From contig NZ_BFAZ01000010.1 in assembly GCF_003114815.1 (NCBI RefSeq), forward strand, positions 1 through 64,000: 64,000 bases of DNA. The letters run 5' to 3'. Both the position numbers and the translations under genes were made by a program. The notes beneath the pieces are model-generated. The model did not search any database. It was not told the origin of the DNA and saw nothing but the letters and a program-made list of their open reading frames with translations. The first letter of the stretch is position 1; each line of letters begins with the position of its first letter. Positions 1-9,600 of the stretch are shown piece by piece. The DNA comes from Leptospira ellinghausenii (GTDB lineage Bacteria > Spirochaetota > Leptospiria > Leptospirales > Leptospiraceae).

Positions 1-805
1 AGACTCAAATTGTTCCATATTGTTGTATTGTGCACAATACTGTCACAAATCAATTGTTACAAAATCACAAGTAGTTTCAAACGTGTTGTTGTTTCCAGAC
101 ACTTACAAGAACCTGTTGACCCTCAGGCATTGACTATAGGTTCTAAGAGTGACTATCGAGTTTTCCAAAGAACACCTGTTTGGGATCTTGCATACGCGCT
201 AGCTGTCGGAGATCTTGGGGAAGTGGAAGAACTCGCTAAAAAACACAAAGAAATCATTGATATCATACTGGAACATAGTGGAGATCCCAACCTTCATTCT
301 CATATCAAGTATTCACATACAGACTATAACGGCTATTCGTATACAATCATGGGAGGATACTCTCCCTTATTGTATGCAAAGAATCTTGAAACCTTACAAT
401 TGCTTGTGGAGGCAGGGGGGAAATATCCATCATCAAAACAAATATGGTGGAAGTCTCTTGCTTGCAAAATATATGATCTATGATCGGCTGGATTTAGTTC
501 TGTATCTTCTGGAACGTGGTGTCGATTACAAAGGGGTAATGTCTTACACCGGTGGTTCAAATTATGGTAAACCGAACGAGGAAAAGGTTTCACTCTTTTT
601 GGTTGATAAGCTAAGATATAAAGTTTATGGGCTTGATACAAAATGGTACCAAGAAAAAATAAAGATCATTCGATTTTTGGCTTCCCAAGGCATCGATTAT
701 TGGAAAACTCCGATCCCTCAAACAATCATAAATAGAATTAGCGAGATGTCTAAAACCAACAACTGGTCTGAGAGGAAAAAAAATGAGTTTATCTCAAAGT
801 ATTAA
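1..805 (+). pseudogene. ankyrin-repeat lipoprotein, frameshifted, 5' end outside window
   Basis: The first reading frame (open from the window edge, TTG possible at 10) begins with a hydrophobic stretch ending in SQINC, a plausible lipoprotein signal, then ankyrin-like helices (TPVWDLAYALAVGDL, SPLLYAKNLETLQLLVEAGG). It stops at 483. The homologous continuation (NIHHQNKYGG, then DRLDLVLYLLERGVDYKG) lies in another frame that ends at 805. The frames join at a run of six G at 415-420, and removing one G restores one continuous ankyrin protein. It is a paralogue of the next gene, sharing the region around QRTPVWDLA / QNTPLWELA. The slip could be true decay, a phase-variable tract or a sequencing error. 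Ankyrin lipoproteins probably bind other proteins in the envelope; the partner is unknown. Confidence 0.7.
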
Positions 806-1655
806 ATTGTTTCGAACCACCTCACTGGTGTTCCTTGTTCTACTTTCCTTTTTACTAGAAGGTTGTATTTGGACAAAAACCAAGTCCTATTATTTAAAAC
901 TAACAAAGTCGAATGTATTGGACAAAGAGGTTGATAAAAGTCGACTTATCCATTTAGATCCACGACAATTCCAAAACACACCCTTATGGGAATTAGCCAG
1001 GTCAATTTATCTCTATGATGACGCTCAGTTAGAAACGTACCTTTCCGAAAATAAATATGATTTGAATGTTCCAAACGATTTTGGCATTCCGATTTTAAGT
1101 ATGGCAATTTTTTGGGACAGAGAAGGGGCGATACTTCCTTTGCTAGAACATGGTGCGAACCCCAATTTTAAATCGGAATTAAATCCACGGCCCCCTATAC
1201 TTTTTGCCGCTGCTAGAAATTCCTCTATACTAAAATTACTATTGGAACATGGAGGGGATCCCAATGCAAAGGAAATTTATGATGAAAGTATGATCGACGA
1301 GAATCATCCACCTGCGACAGCATTGAGTGTTGCAGCAGAGGATGGGCATTTCAAAAGTGTAGAAATGCTTATTGCTCGAGGTGCTGATGTCAATTTTGGT
1401 CATGGTCGTGCCGTAGCCGCTTCAATTACGCATAATCATCTTAGTATTACTTACATGTTGTTACAAAATGGCTTTGATTTAAAAACTGAATTATATCCTA
1501 CTACCTTTCGAGTTAAATCTATTCAAGAAAGAATGCAAATATATGAGCTAGACAGAAATACTCCTCGTTTTAATGAAAGAGACTTCAATAAGATCGTGGC
1601 TTTTCTCAAAGAAAAAGGGATTGTCTACCAACATGTGAAACCAAGTAAAAATTGA
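783..1655 (+). CDS. ankyrin-repeat lipoprotein
   Basis: A 290-residue protein with an N-terminal hydrophobic segment and lipobox LEGC (Cys at about residue 28), so it is probably exported and lipidated. From about residue 57 it carries four to five ankyrin repeats, seen in LLEHGANPNF, LLLEHGGDPNA and MLIARGADVNFG. The start codon ATG at 783 has AGAGGAAAA just upstream and overlaps the end of the preceding broken paralogue by 23 bases, as in a translationally linked pair. In Leptospira such ankyrin lipoproteins often sit beside very large surface or secreted proteins. An immunity- or chaperone-like role for the decayed large protein downstream is an inference. The gene is intact. Confidence 0.75.
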   Translation: MSLSQSIKLFRTTSLVFLVLLSFLLEGCIWTKTKSYYLKLTKSNVLDKEVDKSRLIHLDPRQFQNTPLWELARSIYLYDDAQLETYLSENKYDLNVPNDFGIPILSMAIFWDREGAILPLLEHGANPNFKSELNPRPPILFAAARNSSILKLLLEHGGDPNAKEIYDESMIDENHPPATALSVAAEDGHFKSVEMLIARGADVNFGHGRAVAASITHNHLSITYMLLQNGFDLKTELYPTTFRVKSIQERMQIYELDRNTPRFNERDFNKIVAFLKEKGIVYQHVKPSKN

Positions 1656-1668
1656 TAAAATTTGCGAT

Positions 1669-1896
1669 ATGCAGTTTGAAAAAATTCTCGTGAAAACAAA
1701 TGATATGATTCAACCCGGACAAACAATCTCAATCTCTAGTAACAGCGGTCGATCCATCGGAAATCCAGGGGATCAAACACATGTTGAGTTTAGTATTTAT
1801 GAGAAAGATCCAATCACTGGGAAAATGGGATTTAGAGATCGAGTCCCAACTGAAGCTGATATTCCTCGCTTAAAAAGATTAGGATTGATCCAATGA
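1669..1896 (+). pseudogene. fragment of M23 (LytM-like) peptidase domain
   Basis: The 75 residues look like the C-terminal end of an M23 metallopeptidase fold: ILVKTNDMIQPGQTI, the turn SNSGRSIGNPGDQ, then THVEFSIYEKDP. In active members the last motif is HxH (HLHFE), whereas here it reads HVEF, so the second metal-binding His is absent. The upstream catalytic half (HxxxD) is missing. The frame is open upstream of the ATG without a ribosome site, which fits a truncated remnant rather than a gene start. It was probably part of the same kind of large protein whose C-terminus lies at 2658-4902. Its stop overlaps the next start by four bases (ATGA). Confidence 0.6.
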
Positions 1897-2648
1897 AAAA
1901 AATTCTTTTAATAATAATCTTTTTCTTATATGTGATCAGTTGTAAAAAAGAAGAAAGTTTCTCAGATGTATCGAATCTTCAAAGTACGAAATTAAATTTG
2001 GAAAAAATTAAAGCAGACGTCTCAATATCTGAAGGTACGATATTACGAGTTTCAAAAAAGAACTTTGAGAAATTAGAAAGTTATGATTTGGAAGTTCTTT
2101 TAGAAGATTTTAACTTTTTTCTTAATAATTGAAATCCCTTGGTTCGTATCAATGGAATTGACAGTTCTTTAATTGCCTTGAATCGGTTTAATGATTCTAC
2201 AAATTGGTTTCAGTTTTTTCTTGAAAATAATAAGTATGAATATGATATTCAAACTCATTCTTCTTTTGATTCAGCTGGCAGTAATTCAAAAGGTACCATT
2301 AAAGAAGTTAAATGTTCGAGTTACACTGCTACATTAATCAAATGTAAATTTTATTTCGAGACATCCAATCCTGAAAACGGAATGCTTCCGATGTCCTGGG
2401 CAATTGTGACAATCAAGGACCGAGCCTTAGTAAACGTGGAAGATGATTTAGGTGCTAGTTTTCTTGGATATATTGATACAGATGAGACGACTCCAGAACG
2501 GTATCTATCGAATCTCAAAAAAGCCCTAAAAGTGGCTGTGAAAGATCCAGAGATAGGTTTAAAGGATGTGCAGTTGCGCGGTTTTACGATAGAAGAATTG
2601 GATTTGTTAACCGATGGATTGGCGTCGCAGGTGAAGGCGGGGAAGTGA
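1893..2648 (+). pseudogene. lipoprotein gene interrupted by in-frame TGA
   Basis: The first part (1893-2132) begins with a clear lipoprotein signal peptide, hydrophobic to VISC with Cys at about residue 17. It ends at a TGA at 2130-2132. The second part, from about 2139, is in the same frame directly after the stop and runs 169 residues to 2648 with ordinary coding character and no credible ribosome site of its own. The simplest reading is one lipoprotein of about 251 residues cut by a nonsense mutation at codon 80. I do not recognise the family; the C-terminal half has two Cys (VKCSSY, IKCKFY). It lies between two other remnants, so general decay of the locus is likely. Confidence 0.6.
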
Positions 2649-2657
2649 GAAACGATA

Positions 2658-4902
2658 TTGCCACAAATGGTCCAAATGGACGAATTGAACTTCGCCGAAC
2701 AAAACATCAACTCAGCTCAAGATCAAACACAAGCAACCAAAGATGCAAAGATCCAATTAGCAAAAAATGAAGGTTATATACGAGATCAGTTAAAAAAAGA
2801 AGGATTCAACGATTCGGATATTACAAAAAAACTAAATGAAATGGGACCTTCTGAAATCAACCAATTGGGTAATCGTATTAGCGAAGCAAACCAAATGCTC
2901 AAGGATAGAGAACTGCTTGCGAAGGAAAACTATACAGAAGACGAAATCAATGGTATGACTCCAGAAGATATAGCAGAGAAAGCCGCAAAAATTCGACAAG
3001 ACCAAGTCTCCATCTTTGATAATTTTGCAGATGCTGGAGTTGCGTTAGGTGGGCTTCTTATGAGTGGTGGGGCAATCGCATTTGGTTTAGCAACTGGGAA
3101 TTTCCCAAATACAAATCCGAATGCTCCGCAGAATCCAATCCCAACACTTCCAGTGGCTACTGAACCGAAGCCAACAAGAAAAGAGGAAGAGGGGGATTCG
3201 CATAATGATCTATACTCTGAGAAAACTAATGACTCCCCTCTCAGTGATTACACAATGGATAGCGGAAATGACGTTCTTTCACAGCCAGCGAAAGATGGTA
3301 TTCTTAATATACTTGATGGATTCATTCCTGATTTTTCCCTACCAAATCTAGGTCTTGCTGATAACATATTGAATCAAATTGCTTCTTTGTTGGCCCGTGA
3401 AGGTTTAGGTTCTCCTATGGCAGGACCAACAGAGAAAACAAGTTTGATAAAACGAATACTCCCATCTCTAAGATTTTCTTTTACGAATTCTGGGAATGGA
3501 AATATTCCTGATGATTCTCTTTTCAGTAACAGAGGTGATACACATACTCGTGAAAAGAATAAATTTGGAGAATTTGTATTCACAAAAGATGAAGTAAATG
3601 CCTTCAACAAAAGTGATAAAATTAACATTTATGGTTATGAACTTGTTAAGAAGAATATTAATGGAACGGAATACTTTGTTAGAGAGAAGAATGGTGAATT
3701 GCAAGCTTTAATCATAAGAGAAGATGGACGTATCATGGAGACCAGTTTCCAAATCAATCGATCTATTTTTGGTACTAGCTATTCAAATGGGAAAATCAAA
3801 ATTCTTGATGCGGTAGGTAAAGAAATCACGAGTAGCGTAAGCGGATACTATAATCCAAATATCACAGCAAGCGAAGCTTCTTTGAATTTAACTAAAATTG
3901 ATGACTTAAAGAAAAATATTTTAGATGGATTTTCAAAGGATAGTCGACTAACTACAGAGAAAAAACTCCTCGAATTAAGGCTATTGGGAGCAGATACTTC
4001 GGATTTAGAAGGTGTTTTGACCAAAATGAGAGGTAAAGAAATTCCGTTAAAAGGAGCTGCTCTCGTTGAATTTGAAGAGTATAAACGTATGCGTGAGAAA
4101 AAGCCTTTATGGGATGAACCGGCTGGCGGGTATAAAACATCAACTGAAGCTCTTTCTTCTGTGAAAATAACTAAGTCAAAAGAAGAATCGAATGCTGAAT
4201 ATTTCAAAAGATTAGGAAACGAAATCCGGGAAGCATCCAAAACTGTTGATCTATCTAATCAACAGAAATTGAATGAACATTTGGCTAGTGTGGCTAAAAT
4301 GCTAGGATCTAATTTGGATGGAAAAATTGGATATTCAACGGGAGAAGAAGTAAATAATATTCCAGGAGTAAATACTGTCGGATCGGACGGTTTTAGACAG
4401 ATAGATAACACTGATTGTATTCGTTGGATTGGTGGAGTATTCTCTGCTGCTGGATATACTGGCTTTGGTTCCTTTGCTAATCTAAATACGAACACTTATT
4501 TACTCACTGATGATGTTGATCGCATGAATAAAATGATTTCTGATAAGCAAGCTCATGGGAACGGAGTGGAGTATTTAAGACAGGCATCAAATTTATTAGA
4601 GAGGACAAGTCCACTCATCGAAAAGGATGTTGGAAAGCAGAAAAAAACGATGGTTTTAAAGTTCCTGATTTAGAAGTTGGTCAAATTGGAATAACAAGAA
4701 AGCCTGTACCTAAAGACGGTCCGATGAAATCGGACCATGTGTATATGATTATAGATAAGAGGTTAAACGAAGAGACTCGTCAATTTGAATAGTTGATTTC
4801 TGAGAGTTATGAACCTCATGGGCCAGTAACCCGATGGATCAGTCATCCCGGAACGTATCTTCATCGCAGTGAATTTTATAAGGTAAAACCACAAGATCAA
4901 TA
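2658..4902 (+). pseudogene. C-terminal part of a large Leptospira protein with broken NlpC/P60-like domain
   Basis: An open frame of 671 codons (TTG 2658, or ATG 2667) starts in a coiled, polar region (ENYTEDEINGMTPEDIAEKA), has one glycine-rich hydrophobic segment (about 122-145) and a Pro-rich linker. Its C-terminus has a papain-like signature, TDCIRWIGGVFSAAGY (Cys at residue 587). The frame then ends early at 4673. Past a one-base loss at about 4635-4647 another frame continues with GQIGITRKP and SDHVYMIID (candidate His, 4736-4738), meets a TAG at about 4789, and goes on to a TAG at 4900-4902. Cys, then G-Q-I-G, then His is the order seen in NlpC/P60 or CHAP peptidoglycan hydrolases. The long N-terminal part resembles the very large repeat-rich Leptospira proteins I recall as TIGR04388; this is from memory and unverified. 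Confidence 0.55.
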
Positions 4903-4915
4903 GGAGATATTCTAT

Positions 4916-5566
4916 ATGAGGTTGCATACAGAGGTTCTTATAAGATTTTTAATTACTATTGTCGTGCTATCTTTTTCTTGTAAAGAATATATAGCACAAC
5001 CTAAAAATGAGTTTGAACGGATCAAAACTGAATGTCCTAAAATCGTTCAAGGTGATTTTTATTGGGGGAAGCCCTGTGTAAAAGAAAAACAATCACTCAC
5101 TTGTGTGAAAGCTTTAAATGAGATTAAAGCAAAAGGAATTGAAGCTTACTTTTTTGGAAAGACATGGGATATCGGCGATTATGGAATGAAGTTTCATATA
5201 GATCAAAAGGGTATAATTAAAATTGTAGATCATGGTCCTGATGGTACAATAACGGTCTGGAATCAAAAAGGGAAAATCTATCGTAAAGATGATATTTACT
5301 TTTTTGTAAATCCTATTGATCGACTGGGGACGAAAACTGAACAATTTATAATAAAACGTATTGACTGTGAGATAAATAATTTGAATGTCGAAAGGCAAGG
5401 AAGCTTTATTTATTTTACATTTGCAAATAATGAGATAAAAGTTTTACGTCATTCCGTAATTGACAACACACCGGTGTATGGGGATTCAAAAACTTTTGTT
5501 TTAGCAGAAACGACAAAGCCCATCAAGACATTAGAAGTTTGGCATAAAATATCTTTATTCCTTTGA
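4916..5566 (+). CDS. putative lipoprotein of unknown function
   Basis: A 216-residue protein with a hydrophobic N-terminus ending in SFSC (Cys at about residue 22), a plausible lipobox, so probably periplasm-facing or on the surface. ATG 4916 has AGGAG at 4903-4907. The mature part contains three further Cys (TECPKI, GKPCVK, LTCVKA) and beta-rich sequence such as YGMKFHIDQKGIIKI. I do not recognise a family. It follows 13 bases after the broken cysteine-peptidase-like gene and is the only intact gene of that stretch, the position expected for a periplasmic immunity lipoprotein to a wall-degrading domain. That role is only inference from context. Confidence 0.6.
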   Translation: MRLHTEVLIRFLITIVVLSFSCKEYIAQPKNEFERIKTECPKIVQGDFYWGKPCVKEKQSLTCVKALNEIKAKGIEAYFFGKTWDIGDYGMKFHIDQKGIIKIVDHGPDGTITVWNQKGKIYRKDDIYFFVNPIDRLGTKTEQFIIKRIDCEINNLNVERQGSFIYFTFANNEIKVLRHSVIDNTPVYGDSKTFVLAETTKPIKTLEVWHKISLFL

Positions 5567-5597
5567 GTGTAAGTTCAGGGGATAATACTTTTATTAA

Positions 5598-5693
5598 GAT
5601 GATTGCAGAATTAACTTCGCAAGCGATATTCCAGCAGAGAACACGGGAGCGAGAATTCAAGCAAACTATTGGTTTGAAATGGTTGGTGCTTAA
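5598..5693 (+). pseudogene. short coding relic
   Basis: A 31-codon stretch without a start codon, preceded by a stop, translates to protein-like text (INFASDIPAENTGARI, then NYWFEMVGA) ending at TAA 5691. A second frame over the same bases is also open. It may be the tail of a decayed gene from the same locus. No family can be named from so little sequence. Confidence 0.3.
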
Positions 5694-5715
5694 AACAAAT
5701 CCAATCTTAACCAAG

Positions 5716-6010
5716 TGAAGTTTCTCTCACGGTGGCGTGGCCATGGATGGCCGTAGCTCACGAGTCGAAACAGGAAGTTCCGCAGGCAAGGAGTGAGGGA
5801 TACTGAACGTCAAAGTACTCAGTGAAATTGATGAGCTTCCTGAGTTAAAAGGGAAACGGAATCCGTATTAGGATGGGTGTAAGGTGGGTCTTTGCTTCTG
5901 GCAGGAAGAGAAAAGGCAAAGATCCATTTGCCCCAAATGAAAAATAGCAGAAGGATCGCTTAACGAGGATTAGAACAGTCACAATAACAGTAACCGGGAC
6001 ACTGAGTCCA
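5716..6010. other. non-coding region rich in hairpins, nature unknown
   Basis: No credible gene lies between about 5694 and 6018. The stretch is richer in G and A than its neighbours and has many short complementary pairs: GGCCAT / ATGGCC around two bases at 5739-5752, CTCAC 5726-5730 with GTGAG 5793-5797, GGAA / TTCC at 5773-5781, ACGGA / TCCGT near 5855, and GGGTCTTTGC 5886-5895 with GCAAAGATCC 5916-5925. This density suggests the remains of a structured RNA, possibly from a retroelement such as a group II intron. I cannot identify the class. Confidence 0.3.
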
Positions 6011-6018
6011 TCGAAGTG

Positions 6019-6464
6019 TCACTCCCAACTCACCACCACTTTCCCAAAATGTTTCCCTGTTTGAAGGTATTCTAAGGCTTCCGGAACTTCTTTCCAACCG
6101 AACACTTTGTCCACGACAGGTTTCATTTTGTTTTGTTCGATGGCTCGGTTCATGTGAACAAAGTCACTACGGCTTCCCACAATCACCCCTTGTACTTTCA
6201 CACCTTGCATGAGGATGGGATAGAGTGATAAACTCGACTCACCACCAGCAAGGACACCAATGAGGGCAATGGTCCCGTAGGGTTTCACACTCATAATCGA
6301 CTTTTGCATAGTGCCAGCACCACCCACTTCAATGATGAGATCCGCCCCTGCCATTTTGGTATGTTATCGGACATCCCGTTCCCAATTGGATTTTGTACTG
6401 TAATTGATGGTTTCATCGGCACCTAAGGTTTTGGCACGAGCCAGTTTTTCATCACTTGAGGAAG
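6019..6464 (-). pseudogene. partial duplicate of the MDR oxidoreductase gene (3' part)
   Basis: This segment matches bases 11010-11455, the last 149 codons or so of the intact oxidoreductase gene, with roughly 20 mismatches by eye (about 95% identity). The match starts at the stop codon and breaks off abruptly after GAGGAAGT at 6464. The N-terminal and catalytic part is absent. A Lys codon in the intact copy (KHTK) is TAA here (complement of tta near 6375), so only 111 codons remain open after it. It is a dead partial copy. Its value is as one arm of a direct repeat around the kinase gene. Confidence 0.9.
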
Positions 6465-6628
6465 TCGCAACCAATGTAGTAACCAATAAAAATTCAATTA
6501 ATTTCAAGCAAACTAGAAAGGCGGAATCAATGGGGTGAGTCACTTTTAAGGAACGATTGTCATGATTATCTGATATTTTTCGTTTAATAAGTCTGGTAGT
6601 AGATTCTAAAATCTATGATCAAAATAAT

Positions 6629-9600
6629 TTGGTGAATGGAGCTAACGATTCGATGAGCTCACTAGAAAGGAAAAGTCAAATTGATAGATTGGTTCGCATC
6701 ATTTCGTCAGTTTGCGAGGTATCGAATGTTGCGATCATCAAATTCAATCAAGTTAATAAAAAATTAGTCTCTAAATATGGGTTTCACCTTCTAGAGGAAG
6801 AAGAAGTTCTTTCCTTATGCCAATCCTTGGAAACAAATAACAAAGTATCTACTCAGATTTTGGAAAAGCTAAACCCAGACTTCTCTGACAAACCAAATTT
6901 GATTCCAACTCCTTTCTTTGATTCAATCTCAATGGATTCTGCTAAAGGACAGTGGTTTGGAAAACTATATCTAATCGATTTTCAAAAAGAAATACATCCA
7001 ATTTCTCCAAACAAACAAGAATCTCTTCACTTATTATTACAAGAAATTGTTGGCATAATCGACACTTCTGATTTTCAATTCTCAGAGAAAGTTCCTTCAC
7101 CAATATATGAGCATGAATTTGCAAATCAGTTATTGGCTAAAATGGCAGATGGGTTTTCAGTCATTGATTCAAATGGCAAACAAATTCTAGTGAACCAAGC
7201 CTTTCTTGGTATGACTGGTTATTCTGAGGAAGAACTAATTGGTCAATTTCCACCTTATCCATACTGGCCAGAAGAAGAACTTGAAAAGATTAACTTGGCA
7301 TTTACAGAAACATTCACCGCACAAAAAGGAAATTTTGAATTAGTCTTCAAAAGAAAAAGTGGTGAAAGATTCCCAGTTGTGCTCTCGATTGGGACATTAA
7401 AAAATTTTGCAGGTAAGACTGATGCATTTTTTGCAAATATAAGAGAAATCACAGATCAAAAACGCAAAGAAAACCAAGTTACAATCGCTTACAAAGAACT
7501 AGAAGATATCACAGAAGCAGTAAATGAAAATTCATTAGTCTCGGTTACAGACAAAAATGGTATTTTAATCAAAGTAAACCAAAAGTTTTGCGAATTATCT
7601 GGATATTTAGAAACTGAATTAATCGGGAAAAATCACAATATTCTAAATTCAGGGTTCCATAGTGCTGAATTTTGGCGAGAACTATGGAAAACAATTTCAC
7701 AAGGAAAATATTGGAAAGGCGAAATCAAAAACAAAACAAAAGATGGAAAGGAAATTTGGGTTTCTTCTGTTATCAAACCAATTCTCGATTCCAAAGGACA
7801 AATTGTTCGTTATTTATCGATTCATCAAGACATTACAGATGTAAAACTTGCGGAAGTTGCACTGGAAGAGAGCAGATCACGTTATGCATCGATTGTTCAA
7901 GTATTACCAGATATTATTTTTCGCGTGAGTAAAGATGGAGTCTATTTGGATTATCATGCAAATGATGTGACAAATTTAATTTTACCACCTGAAAAGTTTT
8001 TAAATAAATCAATCCTAGATACATTGCCAGAATTTCATGCGAAACAAGCACTTGAAAAAATAGAGGAAACATTAAGAACCAATAAGTTAGTTACATATGA
8101 ATATGAATTAGGCGAAGGCAACCAAACTCGTTATTGGGAAGGTCGAATGGTACCAGCTGGTAAAGAGGAGGTATTATTCATTGCAAGAGATATAACAACA
8201 AAAACGATCGCATTAAAAGAATTAGAGAGAAATAAAAGTTTTTTAGCTCAAACGAATCATGTTGCGAGAGTAGGTGGTTGGGATTACAACAATCTTACAG
8301 GTGAAATCACTTGGTCAGACATCATTTGCGAAATTCATGAACTACCGCATGGTTTTATACCAACTTACAAACAAATGGCCGATTTTTATACAATCGAAAG
8401 TTGGTCCAAGTTGGAAAAATCTATTCATCTTGCTATGACAGAAGGAACTCCTTATGACATGGAGTTACAAATCAGAACATCAAAAGGCAAATTGTTATGG
8501 GTTAGAGCCATCGGAAATGCTGAAATAAAAGATCAGATTTGTGTTCGATTATTTGGAGTATTACAAGATATAGATATAGAAAAGAAAAACCAGTTACGAA
8601 TTCAAAAGAGCGAAGAGTCATTAAGACGTGCACAACAAATAGCTAAAATGGGTAGTTGGGAATTGGACTTAAAGACTAATCAAGTTGTTTGGACAGAAGA
8701 GTTATATAATATCTATGGATTCGATCCATCAAAACCTCCACCTCCATATGAAGAACAAATGAAATTATTCAAAACTGATAGTTGGGGTATGTTAAAAAGT
8801 GCACTAGATAAAACAGCTAAAACAGGAGAACCGTATGAATTAGAACTCGAGACAATCCAAAAAGATTCTAATAAAGGTTGGATGTGGGTCAGAGGAGAAG
8901 CTGTAAAAGAAAAGGATAAAATCATCGGACTTAGAGGGATGGCACAGAATATCACGGATAAAAAACTTCGTGAAGAAAAAATCATGGAAACTTCTCTTCG
9001 TCTGGATCTCGCAACAAAAGCGGCTAACGTTGGAGTATGGGACTTCGACATAAATGAAAATCGACTTATCTGGGATGACCGGATGTATGTTATTTATGGA
9101 ATAACTCGTGAGTCTTTTACAGGAGTGTATGAAGCTTGGAAATCCGTTCTTCATCCAGAAGATATAGAAAGAGTTGAATCCGAACTCCAAGAAGCATTGC
9201 TTGGCCATCATGAATTTAATACTGAATATCGAATTTTCTGGCCTGATGGATCATTACATCATATTCGTGCATCCGCGATTGTTATATGGAACAATGCTGG
9301 TAAAGCCACTAGAATGATTGGAGCGAATTGGGATATTACGATGGAAAAATTATTCCAAGAATCTCTAAAATTAGCAAAAGAAGGAGCAGACAGGGCAAAT
9401 AAAGCTAAAAGTGAGTTTCTAGCGAATATGAGTCACGAAATTCGAACTCCACTCAATGGAGTAATTGGTTTTACGGATCTCCTAAAAAGTACGGATTTAA
9501 CTCCTATTCAAAAACAATATGTAGACAATGCGATTATTTCTGGACAGGCATTGTTGGAGATTATCAACGATGTACTAGATTTCTCAAAAATAGAAGCAGG

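Noticed and set aside
6019..6354. A 111-codon open frame that looks like an oxidoreductase gene
   Set aside because: It is the 3' part of a duplicated gene with a nonsense codon at its apparent start and no catalytic half.
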